64,000 bases of DNA from JAVBRU01 sp031547595 (lineage in GTDB: Bacteria > Bacillota > Clostridia > Christensenellales > Aristaeellaceae): contig JAVBRU010000060.1 in NCBI GenBank assembly GCA_031547595.1, forward strand, positions 1-64,000. The letters run 5' to 3'. The notes under the pieces were generated by a model. It was not told where the DNA came from, did not search any database, and saw nothing but the letters and a program-made list of their open reading frames with translations. The stretch's first letter is position 1; each line of letters opens with the position of its first letter. Made by a program: the position numbers and the translations under genes. Shown here piece by piece: positions 7,826 to 15,508 of this stretch.

Positions 7826-9952
7826 CTAATTCGTCGGAAGTTCAAAGGTCACAATCACGGTGCTGCCCGGTGCGGCGTAAGCGCCTGCCACGGGAGACTG
7901 CCGCACGGCCAGGCCGCTGCCGTTCATCTGCATCTCCAACTCTCTGGCGCGCAGGGTACGGCTGGCCTCCACAATGGATAGACCGATCACATCGGGCACG
8001 CACACCAGGTCTGTGGCCTTCACGGGCTCGCTCTCATAGGTGTAGAGCATCACCTGACCGCCCGCCTTGAGGGTGGCACCGGCAGATGGCATCTGCGCCG
8101 TTACGGTATCGCTCTGCCCATCGGTATCATAGCGCAGCCCCAACGCGCCAAGGGCTTTTCGAGCCTCGGCCATGGAGATGCCCGTCACATCCGGCACCAC
8201 CACATCAGGCTGGGCGGTGGCCTTGGGGTTTGCCTTTTCCACCCCAAAGTAGGGCAAAAGCTCTTCTAAAATCTGGCGGGCAAAGGGCGCTGCGGTGGTG
8301 CTGCCATAATCGACCGGCACAATGGCCTCGTTGACCGTCACCAGAATCGCGAACTTCGGGTTGTCTATCGGGGCAAAGCCCAGGAATGAGCCGATGTGCA
8401 CGTTGGAAACGATCTTGCCATCCTTGTACACCTGCGCGGTGCCCGTCTTGCCGCCAATGCGGTAGCCCTCAATATACGCGTTTCGGCCGCCGCCGCTAAC
8501 CACTACGTTTTCCAAAAGCTCGCGCATGGTGGCGGAGGTGTCGGCACTGATGGGGTTTGCCACCACAGTGGGCGCGGTGCGGTCCACCACATTGCCCTCG
8601 CTGTCCAGTACTTCTTTCACGATGTACGGCTTCATCAGCCGCCCGCCGTTGACCACCGCGCAACCTGCCGTGATCAGCTGCAGGGGGGTGACGGCCACGC
8701 TTTGGCCAAAGCCGATGCGCGCAAGGTCGACCGTTTTGACATACTTGCTGTTGATCAGGATACCGGGGCTTTCGCCGGGCAAATCAATGCCTGTCTTTAC
8801 CCCCAGCCCGTACGCGCGCAGATACTTGTAAAAGGTATCCACACCCATGCGAAGCGCCAATGTGACAAACACAGGGTTGCAGCTGTTGCCCAGCGCCTGC
8901 GGCAGTGTTTGATGCCCGTGGCTGACCTTCCAGCAGCGGATGGTATCGCCATCCACCTTGATTGTGCCCGTGCAATTGAAGGTGTCATTCACCGATGCGG
9001 CACCTGAGTCCAGCGCAGCGGAGCAGGTGAGCAGCTTGAAGGTCGAGCCCGGCTCGTACACGTCGCTGATCAAAGTGATGCGCATCAATTGCTGCAATAG
9101 CTCGAGGTCATCACGCGGCGGGTCGTTAGGGTCATAATCCGGCTTCATGGACATCGCCAGGATGGCACCGGTGTTCACATCCATCACGATGCACTGCACT
9201 GAGGTCGCGTTATTGACCTCCACGCATTCCCGCATCGCCTTGTCCACCACCGCTTGCACGGTGTTGTCGATGGTCAGCTTGACGGTGTTGCCGGCCTGCG
9301 GTGCCACGTACGACGTCTTGCCATCCGGCAGCAGGCGCGATCTGGCGTCCACCTCGGTGCGAAGCGACCCTGGTACGCCCTTGAGCAGCGTTTCATATTG
9401 CTGCTCCAGCCCCGATTGCCCCACGGAGTCGATGGTGGTAAGCCCCAGCACCTGGCTGAGGAACGCGCCCTTCAGATACCAGCGGCGGGTGTCCTCGTCA
9501 AAGGAAATCCCTTTAAGCAGCTTCGCCATTTCTTCGTCCTGGGCCTTGAGCGCGCGGATTTCGTCCACCACTTCGCGGGCCACCTGGCGCTTGAGAATGA
9601 CGGAGGCCAGCGATTTGTTCTGAAGCTTTTTCAGCATGGACGCCTCGTTGACCGACAGAATCTTGCTCATCACCTTGGCAAACGCTTCCGGATCGGTCAC
9701 CAATTGCGGATTGGCCGTCACAATATAGGCGGTGGCGGATAACACGATGGTCTCGCCCTTGGTGTCCACAATGCTGCCGCGCTGGGCTGTCACCACGCCC
9801 TGGCGTGTCCACTGAGCCACACCCCGCGCCGTCAGCGCCTCCCCCTGAAACAGGGTTAAGCTGCCGATACGTACGCCAATTGTAAAAAACAATAGCGTAA
9901 GCACCGCCAGCATCGTTAGTAGTCTTTTGCGAATCTTCAGTTCTGTGCGCAT
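7826..9952 (-). CDS. Class B penicillin-binding protein (SpoVD/FtsI type) with two PASTA domains
   Basis: 708 residues. A membrane anchor at about residues 10-32 (LLTMLAVLTLLFFTIGVRIG) is followed by the pedestal domain starting with RGSIVDTKGE. The transpeptidase domain has EPGSTFKLLT (the S-x-x-K nucleophile motif), GNSCNPVF (S-x-N) and GGKTGTAQVY (K-T-G). Two C-terminal PASTA domains start at VVVPDVTGISMAEA and VCVPDVIGLSIVEA. The enzyme cross-links septal or spore-cortex peptidoglycan as partner of FtsW/SpoVE. Two PASTA modules fit SpoVD or PBP2x-like proteins better than proteobacterial FtsI. GGAGAGGAC precedes the ATG. It sits between the ftsL-like gene and murE. Confidence 0.92.
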   Translation of the reverse strand: MRTELKIRKRLLTMLAVLTLLFFTIGVRIGSLTLFQGEALTARGVAQWTRQGVVTAQRGSIVDTKGETIVLSATAYIVTANPQLVTDPEAFAKVMSKILSVNEASMLKKLQNKSLASVILKRQVAREVVDEIRALKAQDEEMAKLLKGISFDEDTRRWYLKGAFLSQVLGLTTIDSVGQSGLEQQYETLLKGVPGSLRTEVDARSRLLPDGKTSYVAPQAGNTVKLTIDNTVQAVVDKAMRECVEVNNATSVQCIVMDVNTGAILAMSMKPDYDPNDPPRDDLELLQQLMRITLISDVYEPGSTFKLLTCSAALDSGAASVNDTFNCTGTIKVDGDTIRCWKVSHGHQTLPQALGNSCNPVFVTLALRMGVDTFYKYLRAYGLGVKTGIDLPGESPGILINSKYVKTVDLARIGFGQSVAVTPLQLITAGCAVVNGGRLMKPYIVKEVLDSEGNVVDRTAPTVVANPISADTSATMRELLENVVVSGGGRNAYIEGYRIGGKTGTAQVYKDGKIVSNVHIGSFLGFAPIDNPKFAILVTVNEAIVPVDYGSTTAAPFARQILEELLPYFGVEKANPKATAQPDVVVPDVTGISMAEARKALGALGLRYDTDGQSDTVTAQMPSAGATLKAGGQVMLYTYESEPVKATDLVCVPDVIGLSIVEASRTLRARELEMQMNGSGLAVRQSPVAGAYAAPGSTVIVTFELPTN

Positions 9953-9987
9953 GTCCTCTCCCCCATGGGCAGACGAAACACACCTTG

Positions 9988-10512
9988 TTATCGGCTGCCT
10001 AAAATCTGCGCGCTGTCAAAGGGGGAGTTCGAAAGCGCGGTCTGGTAATTTGCAGCGGCGCGCGTAGGCTCCGCTATCAGGTAAATGGGCTCCTGGCTTT
10101 CCTGGGCAATCATCTTGAACTCGTGTACCGCGCGGTAGCAAATGCGCACGGAATCCCGCGCGGCCTGCACCTGCTCGGACAGATATGCGTTATCACTGGC
10201 CAGTTTCTTGGTTTCAGTTTGCAGCGTGCTGATTTCCCTGGACATGCTGCCGCACTGAATAAGCCCCTTGCCAATGGGATAACCAAAGAAAATAATCAGA
10301 GCCAATGCCACAAACCACAGGGAACGCGCGGGCACCGTAAGCGGCCCTTTGCTGCGTTGGCGCGGCTGCGCAGGCGCCTGATAAATTTCGGGCATTTCTC
10401 CATCGTGAATATCGGCATTGGGCACGTACACATTGCTGCGCACGTTCAGCCGCACATGGGGCGCCTGCTGAATGCCCGCTGCGGAATACTGCATACACCT
10501 GGCCTGCGACAT
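9988..10512 (-). CDS. ftsL: FtsL-like septum protein
   Basis: 174 residues. The cytoplasmic part of about 60 residues is unusually long, with Gln/Pro-rich stretches (QAPAQPRQRS). One membrane helix follows at about 64-82 (LWFVALALIIFFGYPIGKGL), then a coiled coil at about 90-118 (REISTLQTETKKLASDNAYLSEQV). This is the architecture of FtsL and FtsB/DivIC, small bitopic proteins that build the divisome core with FtsQ. Sequence conservation in this family is low, so the call rests on topology and on its place directly before the class B PBP gene. The ATG follows AAAGGAG. Only 35 bases separate it from mraZ, so rsmH is missing from its normal position. Confidence 0.72.
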   Translation of the reverse strand: MSQARCMQYSAAGIQQAPHVRLNVRSNVYVPNADIHDGEMPEIYQAPAQPRQRSKGPLTVPARSLWFVALALIIFFGYPIGKGLIQCGSMSREISTLQTETKKLASDNAYLSEQVQAARDSVRICYRAVHEFKMIAQESQEPIYLIAEPTRAAANYQTALSNSPFDSAQILGSR

Positions 10513-10547
10513 GGCATTATACTCCTTTCGGGTTAGAGTTTAGAACA

Positions 10548-11129
10548 TTAACTATGCTGTAGCTGCGCAATGAACGCCAGGGGATCGGGATAGTCGTCCA
10601 TAAAGCCCTCGTCCTGTGCCTTGCCCACTTCGCTTTCCGCCACGCGGATGTAGGTGTCCGCGCCGCTGACCTCGACGTCTTTTGCCTCACCCAGCAGCCA
10701 GCCGCGGATTTTCTGGGGAAGGAGCAACCTGCCCTGGGTGTCCGTCTCGCTATCGGTGTAGCTGTATTTGCTGAACTGATCCAGGATGCGGAAGGCTTTG
10801 GCATCCTTCTTGGTCAATTCGCGCAGCATATCACGCACTTCGATCCAGGCATTGAGCGGGTATAAGCCAATGGCCTTAAAATCCAGCGTGGGCGCAACAG
10901 CGAACTGCGTGCCCAGATGCAGGCGCATCGAAGCCGGAATGATCATTCTGCCCTTTCCATCAATTCCATGGGAATAACTTCCGGAAAAGCCAAGCCAGAC
11001 TTTTTCCGGTGCGGCAGGGGGCGTGGGCTGAGAAACTTCTGCCGATGCCAAAGGCTGCTCCGCTTCCGCGGGCTGCTGTTGGATGTTGTCTTTCTCCTCA
11101 GCCACGTTTCTCACCACGCAATCTGCCAC
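10548..11129 (-). CDS. mraZ: Transcriptional regulator MraZ with N-terminal extension
   Basis: 193 residues, about 50 longer than typical MraZ. Residues 48-190 carry the two AbrB-like repeats: GSYSHGIDGKGRMIIPASMR and then TDTQGRLLLPQKIRGWL, each with the DxxGR core that binds DNA. MraZ represses the dcw operon by binding short GTGG-type repeats upstream of its own gene. The N-terminal extension is rich in Gln, Pro, Ala and Glu and looks disordered. The start is GTG at 11129 with GTGGAG five bases upstream. Several GTGG units lie around this start. It is the first gene of the dcw cluster. Confidence 0.9.
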   Translation of the reverse strand: MADCVVRNVAEEKDNIQQQPAEAEQPLASAEVSQPTPPAAPEKVWLGFSGSYSHGIDGKGRMIIPASMRLHLGTQFAVAPTLDFKAIGLYPLNAWIEVRDMLRELTKKDAKAFRILDQFSKYSYTDSETDTQGRLLLPQKIRGWLLGEAKDVEVSGADTYIRVAESEVGKAQDEGFMDDYPDPLAFIAQLQHS

Positions 11130-11492
11130 AAATTCTCCACTTTCAGGGACGTGACACCATTCTACAACACTTTATTTGCGAACGCAAGCGGCGAACAGAC
11201 GGTCGGTCGGCCTTTTGGGGGATGTCCACTTCATAATTTTGACATGATTCGAAATTGAATAGAAATGGTGTTCGCATAAGCTGTCGAAAGAAAAATTAAC
11301 ACAACCTCGTTTTCTGCAATGTTTTATCTATTTTATATAGTTTTCATTATTATTTTTATGCATATCTAACGAAAATTGCGTTCCAAATTTTACGGTTCTT
11401 TTGGGAATTTGTAATGAATTATTAATATCTTCATTTTTCCCCTTCCGCTTTGCATCCCCTCCACTGCGCGGGATCAGCTGCCACTTAAGCGC
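11130..11492. other. mraZ upstream region
   Basis: No gene is seen. The part next to mraZ has GTGG-like units on the minus strand (around 11131-11140 and 11225-11230), which could be part of a MraZ operator, although the regular 10-base spacing of classical MraZ boxes is not clear. The rest, 11230-11450, is distinctly AT-rich and probably contains the dcw promoter; no strong consensus -35/-10 pair stood out. Confidence 0.4.
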
Positions 11493-11521
11493 AAAAAAGG
11501 CGGCATTTCTGCCGCCTTTTT
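11493..11521. terminator. Bidirectional intrinsic terminator
   Basis: A perfect stem of 12 pairs (AAAAAGGCGGCA / TGCCGCCTTTTT) with a short loop has a run of T on both strands. It lies 28 bases after the stop of the metallophosphoesterase gene on the minus strand, which it should terminate. Confidence 0.85.
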
Positions 11522-11549
11522 GGGATTGGATATGCAATTTTCATTCTTT

Positions 11550-12260
11550 TCAGGGCCCATCCTCCACCAAGATGGGCAAAACCTGTTTAAGGGTAAAATT
11601 GAGCCCATCGCAGGATACGCAGGTGTAGTGCACGCCGCTGGCTATGCCGCCAAACGCGCCGCGCAGGGAGGCGCCGTGCAGATGGCCATAGACCACCTCA
11701 TCCACCCCATATTGCGTCATCAGGGCCGACATCGCCGTTTCTTCGCCCTTTTCCGTGATGGGTGGGTAATGCGTCATGGCTATCAGCGCCTGCCCTCCCA
11801 GCGCTTTGCCACGCTGCAGGCTCATCTCCATGCGCATCAGTTCCCGCGTGAATATCTTCTCATCGGCCGGGTCGTTGCTGTTTTGGGGCAGCGTCCAGCC
11901 GCGGGAGCCGCATATCACCACATCGCCTATTCGAATGGCATCGTTTTGCAGCGCATACATACCGCCAGGCAGGAACGCTCTCAGCCGTGTGATGCTGTTC
12001 CACCAATAATCGTGATTGCCCCGCAGCAGCACCTTTTGCCCCGGCAATGCCCCAATGGCCAATAAATCCGGCAATGCGTCCTGCATCTGCATGGCCCAGC
12101 TGATGTCCCCCGGCACAAGCACCACATCGTCCGGCATTACCCGCGCCTGCCAATCCTGACAAATGCGCTCAAAATGCCCTCCCCAGTGTGCGCCAAAAAC
12201 ATCCATGGGCTTGTTGTCGCCCCCTGGAAGATGCAGATCACCAATCGCAAACACCTTCAT
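11550..12260 (-). CDS. Calcineurin-like metallophosphoesterase
   Basis: 236 residues. The five metallophosphoesterase motifs are present in order: GDLHLPGG, GDISW, GNHDYWW, MTHYPP and GHLHG. Together these bind two metal ions and hydrolyse phosphoesters. Homologues of this size in Clostridia are uncharacterised cytoplasmic proteins; the natural substrate is unknown. The gene starts three bases after the stop of the zinc-ribbon gene and has only a weak ribosome site, so translational coupling is likely. Confidence 0.85.
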   Translation of the reverse strand: MKVFAIGDLHLPGGDNKPMDVFGAHWGGHFERICQDWQARVMPDDVVLVPGDISWAMQMQDALPDLLAIGALPGQKVLLRGNHDYWWNSITRLRAFLPGGMYALQNDAIRIGDVVICGSRGWTLPQNSNDPADEKIFTRELMRMEMSLQRGKALGGQALIAMTHYPPITEKGEETAMSALMTQYGVDEVVYGHLHGASLRGAFGGIASGVHYTCVSCDGLNFTLKQVLPILVEDGP

Positions 12261-12263
12261 CGG

Positions 12264-12665
12264 TCAGATGTCTTCGTCTTCTTCGTCTTCATCATCCGCT
12301 TCATCATCGCTCAATTCGTCCAGCGACAAATCATTTTCGATTTCGTCATACTCGCGCGGGGGGATGTCCTCATCCATTTCGGGGATGATTTCGTCCATGG
12401 TGCTCACAGGATCGATGCTCAGGCTGCTCTCGTCCACGGTGTTGCCATCGTCATTGTCGTTCAGATTGCTGTTCGCGTTCATTTCCTTCAGGCAGAACAG
12501 GCACACATCCTTACCCGGCAGCGCAGGCGCTTCGTTACACACAGTGCACAGCTCGATTTCCTCGTGCTGTACTTCGCCCTTCATTTCGCGCTTGCAGATC
12601 TTGCAGTACCCTTCGCCTTCCTGGATATAATTCAGCTCGCACCGCGGACATTTCATCAATGCCAT
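12264..12665 (-). CDS. Zinc-ribbon protein with acidic tail
   Basis: 133 residues. The N-terminal 60 residues contain four Cys pairs: CPRC, CKIC, CTVC and CLFC. These should fold as two zinc ribbons. The remainder is extremely acidic (DEDEEDEDI at the end, many Asp/Glu and Ser before it) and probably disordered. No catalytic motif is seen. The upstream GGAGGAGG before the ATG is strong. It forms a two-gene unit with the metallophosphoesterase; whether the products interact is unknown. The function is not known. Confidence 0.75.
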   Translation of the reverse strand: MALMKCPRCELNYIQEGEGYCKICKREMKGEVQHEEIELCTVCNEAPALPGKDVCLFCLKEMNANSNLNDNDDGNTVDESSLSIDPVSTMDEIIPEMDEDIPPREYDEIENDLSLDELSDDEADDEDEEDEDI

Positions 12666-12701
12666 AGGGGTTCCTCCTCCATATAGATAAATTGCCCTTT
12701 G

Positions 12702-12780
12702 TTACCATGGTAAAACAATGCCAATTCATTTGACGCTTTAACGGTTTTGTATTACGATTCTGTTGCGATCGTAATACAAA
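12702..12780. promoter_or_regulatory. Two dyads in the divergent promoter region
   Basis: Between the zinc-ribbon gene (minus) and the CAP-protein gene (plus) lie two inverted repeats. One is the perfect 12-base palindrome TTACCATGGTAA at 12702-12713. The other has 13-base perfect arms, TTTGTATTACGAT at 12746-12758 and ATCGTAATACAAA at 12768-12780, with a 9-base spacer. The second ends about 10 bases before the ribosome binding site of the CAP gene. It could be an operator or an mRNA hairpin. No T run follows, so it is not a terminator. Confidence 0.5.
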
Positions 12781-12801
12781 TGTAACACTAAGGAGGCACC
12801 C

Positions 12802-13545
12802 ATGAAACGCATTTCTTGCATCCTGTTGGTATCCATCCTGTTACTCAGCTCTCTGGCTGTCGGCCTGGCCGACAATGCGCCAACGTCTCAATTTGGTTTC
12901 TCTGGCTGGCCGTACCGCCAGAACACGCAATGTACATCGTGTTCTGCCGGCTGCTCTGATTGCACCACAGACAAAGATTGCCCTACCTGCAGCACCTGCT
13001 CTGGCGCAAGCTGCACCGCCGTTCCCGTGCAGCCCACAGTGAACCCCACTGTGCAACCGACCACGCAGCCCACTGCGAAGCCCACCACCCAGCCTACGGT
13101 GAAACCCACCACGCAGCCCACTGCAAAGCCTACTCAGAGTACGGACGATTATACAACGGAAACTGTATCTGCGCAAGAGCAAAAAGCATTGAATTTGCTA
13201 AATGCTGATCGCGCGGCGAATGGACTGCCCGCGTTGACACTCGATCCGGAGCTGAGCCGCATTGCGCGCACCAAATCCTGCGACATGAAGGCCAACAATT
13301 ATTTCGCCCACAACTCCCCCACCTACGGCAGCGCCGCTGACATGCTGCGTACCTTCGGGTACAGCTTCAATGGCGTTGGCGAGAACATCGCCCACCACGC
13401 CAATGTGGACAAGGCAGAGGCCGCTTTCATGAGCAGCACCGGCCACCGCAACAACATTCTGGGCAGCCAGTGGACGAAGGTTGGCATCGGCATCTGCTTT
13501 GACGCCAACGGCTTCATCTATCTTACCCAGCTGTTTGTGAGATAA
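12802..13545 (+). CDS. Secreted CAP (SCP/YkwD) domain protein with Cys-rich and PT-repeat linker
   Basis: 247 residues. A signal peptide (ISCILLVSILLLSSLAVGLA) ends near residue 24. A Cys-rich stretch follows (CTSCSAGCSDC, CPTCSTCSGASC), then a linker of about nine PTxQ/PTxK repeats at about residues 74-112. The CAP domain runs from about 125 to the end: LNLLNADRAANGLPALTLD, YFAHNSP, GENIAH and STGHRNNILG. CAP proteins of the YkwD group are widespread extracellular proteins of sporulating and gut Bacillota; their biochemical role is unclear. The repeat linker suggests a wall-spanning stalk, and the Cys motif may bind metal or form disulfides. AAGGAGG lies before the ATG. Confidence 0.85.
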   Translation: MKRISCILLVSILLLSSLAVGLADNAPTSQFGFSGWPYRQNTQCTSCSAGCSDCTTDKDCPTCSTCSGASCTAVPVQPTVNPTVQPTTQPTAKPTTQPTVKPTTQPTAKPTQSTDDYTTETVSAQEQKALNLLNADRAANGLPALTLDPELSRIARTKSCDMKANNYFAHNSPTYGSAADMLRTFGYSFNGVGENIAHHANVDKAEAAFMSSTGHRNNILGSQWTKVGIGICFDANGFIYLTQLFVR

Positions 13546-13577
13546 CCAAAGACCACAAAGATACAAAGGAAAAAGTT

Positions 13578-13619
13578 CATCCGTCCCGCGAAGACGCTAG
13601 CAGCTTCGCGGGACGGATG
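13578..13619. terminator. Strong hairpin between convergent genes
   Basis: Perfect 16-base arms (CATCCGTCCCGCGAAG and its complement) with a 10-base loop. It lies between the convergent CAP gene and the small gene at 13638. The T tract after it is short (GCGTTTT), so termination is likely but not certain. Confidence 0.6.
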
Positions 13620-13637
13620 CGTTTTGGCATAAGCGTA

Positions 13638-13925
13638 TTATCTGCGCCACAGCACCTGATGCAGCGCCGCTCTGGAGTTGGGCTGGCGATATGTATTGGC
13701 GGCAGGCGCGGGCGTGATGAGCGCGGCTGCGGTCTGCGCAGGAGCCTCATTGCCGATCATCCCTTCCACCGCGGGGCTGAGCAGCATCGTATCCATCTGC
13801 TGCGCCTGGCGCAGGATTCCTTGCAGGGCCGAGCTGGCCGCGCCCCCCTGCCGAGGCAGTGCGGGCAACAAGGCTGCCTCCTCAATATTCAAGGCCATGT
13901 TCTGCGTATCATTGACCTGGGACAT
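13638..13925 (-). CDS. Small hypothetical protein
   Basis: 95 residues from MSQVNDTQNMALNIEEAALL to HQVLWRR. The start at 13925 is chosen because GAGGTG lies seven bases upstream; an open frame extends further but has no ribosome site. No membrane helix or known domain is visible. The composition is rich in Ala, Gln and Pro and there are short amphipathic helices. I do not recognise it. It could be a lineage-specific small protein. Confidence 0.45.
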   Translation of the reverse strand: MSQVNDTQNMALNIEEAALLPALPRQGGAASSALQGILRQAQQMDTMLLSPAVEGMIGNEAPAQTAAALITPAPAANTYRQPNSRAALHQVLWRR

Positions 13926-14120
13926 CCATTTCACCTCATTCCTTTCATGGCTACTGCATCCTATGCAAAGGGGAATGGGCAGGTGCATCAGGAACGGAAG
14001 AACGCTGAGGGCTACTCGGCAGGGATCAATGAGGCGTGGAATGCTTGCATTCCAAGGGCCAGTTACCTGTTTTTTCGTACACGCACACAACCGATCAACG
14101 ATCATCAAAGGATACAAAAT

Positions 14121-14186
14121 GCGGGTGCAGGGAAATCATTTCCCTGCCGAGGGGTCTGGGGGCGAGTAGCCACCAGCGTCTCCTGC
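14121..14186 (+). repeat. REP-like two-hairpin repeat, copy A
   Basis: First hairpin CAGGGAAATCATTTCCCTG, then a CCGAGGGGTCTG link, then a GC-rich second hairpin (CTGGGGGCGAGTAGCCACCAG). Copies B (19550-19609, inverted) and C (19670-19732) share the layout and the linking core GCCGAGG-GTCTG. This copy overlaps the 3' end of the riboflavin kinase gene. Confidence 0.7.
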
Positions 14187-14561
14187 CCCAGCATACCCCC
14201 GTGCCACCTCAACATCCCGTTCCACCTGCTGCCGCACCTCCGCCAAGGACGCAAACTGCATCACAGGCCGGATAAACGCCAGAAAATCCACCGTAATCTC
14301 TTCCCCATATAAATCCCCGGAAAAGTCCAGCAGCAGGGTTTCCACAGTAACTTTAGGCGATGCGTCCACAGACGGGCGCGTGCCCACATTGGTAACGGCA
14401 ACATAGCGCGCGCCGCTCCAAGCAACGCGTGTGGCATACACGCCAGGCGGCGGCAGCACCATATCAGGTGTGATGCACAGGTTGGCGGTGGGCATGCCCA
14501 CGGTTTGGCCTTTGCCCGCGCCGTGTTCCACAACGCCAGTCAAATGATACAGAATATTCAT
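14136..14561 (-). CDS. Stand-alone riboflavin kinase
   Basis: 141 residues, corresponding to the C-terminal kinase domain of bacterial RibF only. The domain phosphorylates riboflavin to FMN. Seen: GAGKGQTVGMPTANL (flavin/nucleotide loop, like the GxGxxxGxPTANL of RibF), GVYATRV, TNVGTRPSVD, and GDLYGEEITVDFLAFIRP. The FAD-synthetase half is missing, so FAD would need another enzyme. The last 15 or so residues (GDAGGYSPPDPSAGK) are encoded by the intergenic repeat copy A. The ATG overlaps the stop of the upstream zinc-binding-protein gene (ATGA), so translation is coupled. Conservation is good enough for a firm domain call. Confidence 0.8.
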   Translation of the reverse strand: MNILYHLTGVVEHGAGKGQTVGMPTANLCITPDMVLPPPGVYATRVAWSGARYVAVTNVGTRPSVDASPKVTVETLLLDFSGDLYGEEITVDFLAFIRPVMQFASLAEVRQQVERDVEVARGYAGAGDAGGYSPPDPSAGK

Positions 14562-15454
14562 CGGGAAAATGCCTCCAGCAGCACCGCCACATTGGCACGC
14601 ATACCATCTTCGTAAGCAATAAGGCCGCCCTCGCCCGTCACCAGTGGGTCAAGGGCATAGAGCGCGGCACCTGTTTCTTTGGCGACCACCTGCGCGGCAC
14701 GGTCAGAATACTGCGGCTCGCAAAAGAGCGGCGGACAGCCCGCCTCGCGCACGGTGGTGATCACATCAGCCAGCATGCGCGGGGACAGCGGATCATCCGG
14801 CTCCAGCGCAATGACAGCGGCGATGTGCAGGCCGTAAGCATCGGCAAAGTATGGGAACGCCTCGTGGAAAGTAACAATCTCGCGGCCCTCAAAGGGCAAC
14901 AGCGCCTTTGCAATTTCTTCGTCCAGCAAGGTCAGGCGCGCGATGTACGCTTCGGCATTGGACGAAATTTGCAGCGCAGCATCCGGAAGCAGCACGCACA
15001 GGCCATCCTGCAGGTTTTGCACCATATGAATGGCATTTTTGACGTCCAGCCAGATGTGCGCGTTAAATTCCTCGTCCTCTTCTTCATGATCATGGTCATG
15101 ATCATGCTCTTCTTCGCAAATCAGCGTAATTCCGTTGGCGCAGGTGATCACAGGCAGCGCTGCAAACTGCGTTTCCAGCATGCTCAGGTAGGGCTCCATG
15201 CCCGCGCCGCAAACCAGCAGCGCGTCCGCCTGCGAAAGCGAGCGCATATCGCCGGGCAACAGCTGGTAATCGTGCAAGCAGCCCGTCTGCGGCGCAGACA
15301 GCGCTTTCAACTCCACGCCGTCTACCCCCTCCAGCACATTTTGCACCAGGATATACACGGGATAGAACGACGCCACAATCACAACCGGCTGCTGCGCCAG
15401 GGCGCACAGCGGCAATAAGCATACTATCAGCAGAATACTAAGGGTTTTTTTCAT
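14558..15454 (-). CDS. Metal ABC transporter substrate-binding protein, ZnuA/AdcA type
   Basis: 298 residues. A signal peptide ending LCALAQQ is followed by VVIVASFYPVYILVQNVLEG. The cluster A-1 metal-binding features are present: LHDYQLLPGD (first His), the His-rich acidic loop EEHDHDHDHEEEDEE, HIWLDVKNAIHM (second His), and VTFHEAFPYFADAYGL (third His). This points to Zn2+ (or Mn2+) capture outside the cell. There is no lipobox Cys at the cleavage site. No metal permease or ATPase gene is adjacent; instead the gene overlaps the riboflavin kinase gene by four bases, an odd pairing. Confidence 0.85.
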   Translation of the reverse strand: MKKTLSILLIVCLLPLCALAQQPVVIVASFYPVYILVQNVLEGVDGVELKALSAPQTGCLHDYQLLPGDMRSLSQADALLVCGAGMEPYLSMLETQFAALPVITCANGITLICEEEHDHDHDHEEEDEEFNAHIWLDVKNAIHMVQNLQDGLCVLLPDAALQISSNAEAYIARLTLLDEEIAKALLPFEGREIVTFHEAFPYFADAYGLHIAAVIALEPDDPLSPRMLADVITTVREAGCPPLFCEPQYSDRAAQVVAKETGAALYALDPLVTGEGGLIAYEDGMRANVAVLLEAFSR

Positions 15455-15508
15455 GGCTGCCTTTCAAGAAGAGAGCCGCAATGCCTCACAGTGCATTGCG
15501 GCAATAAC

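Noticed and set aside
13030..13140. Tandem DNA repeat
   Set aside because: It is the coding sequence of the PT-rich linker of the CAP protein and is imperfect at the DNA level; not a separate element.
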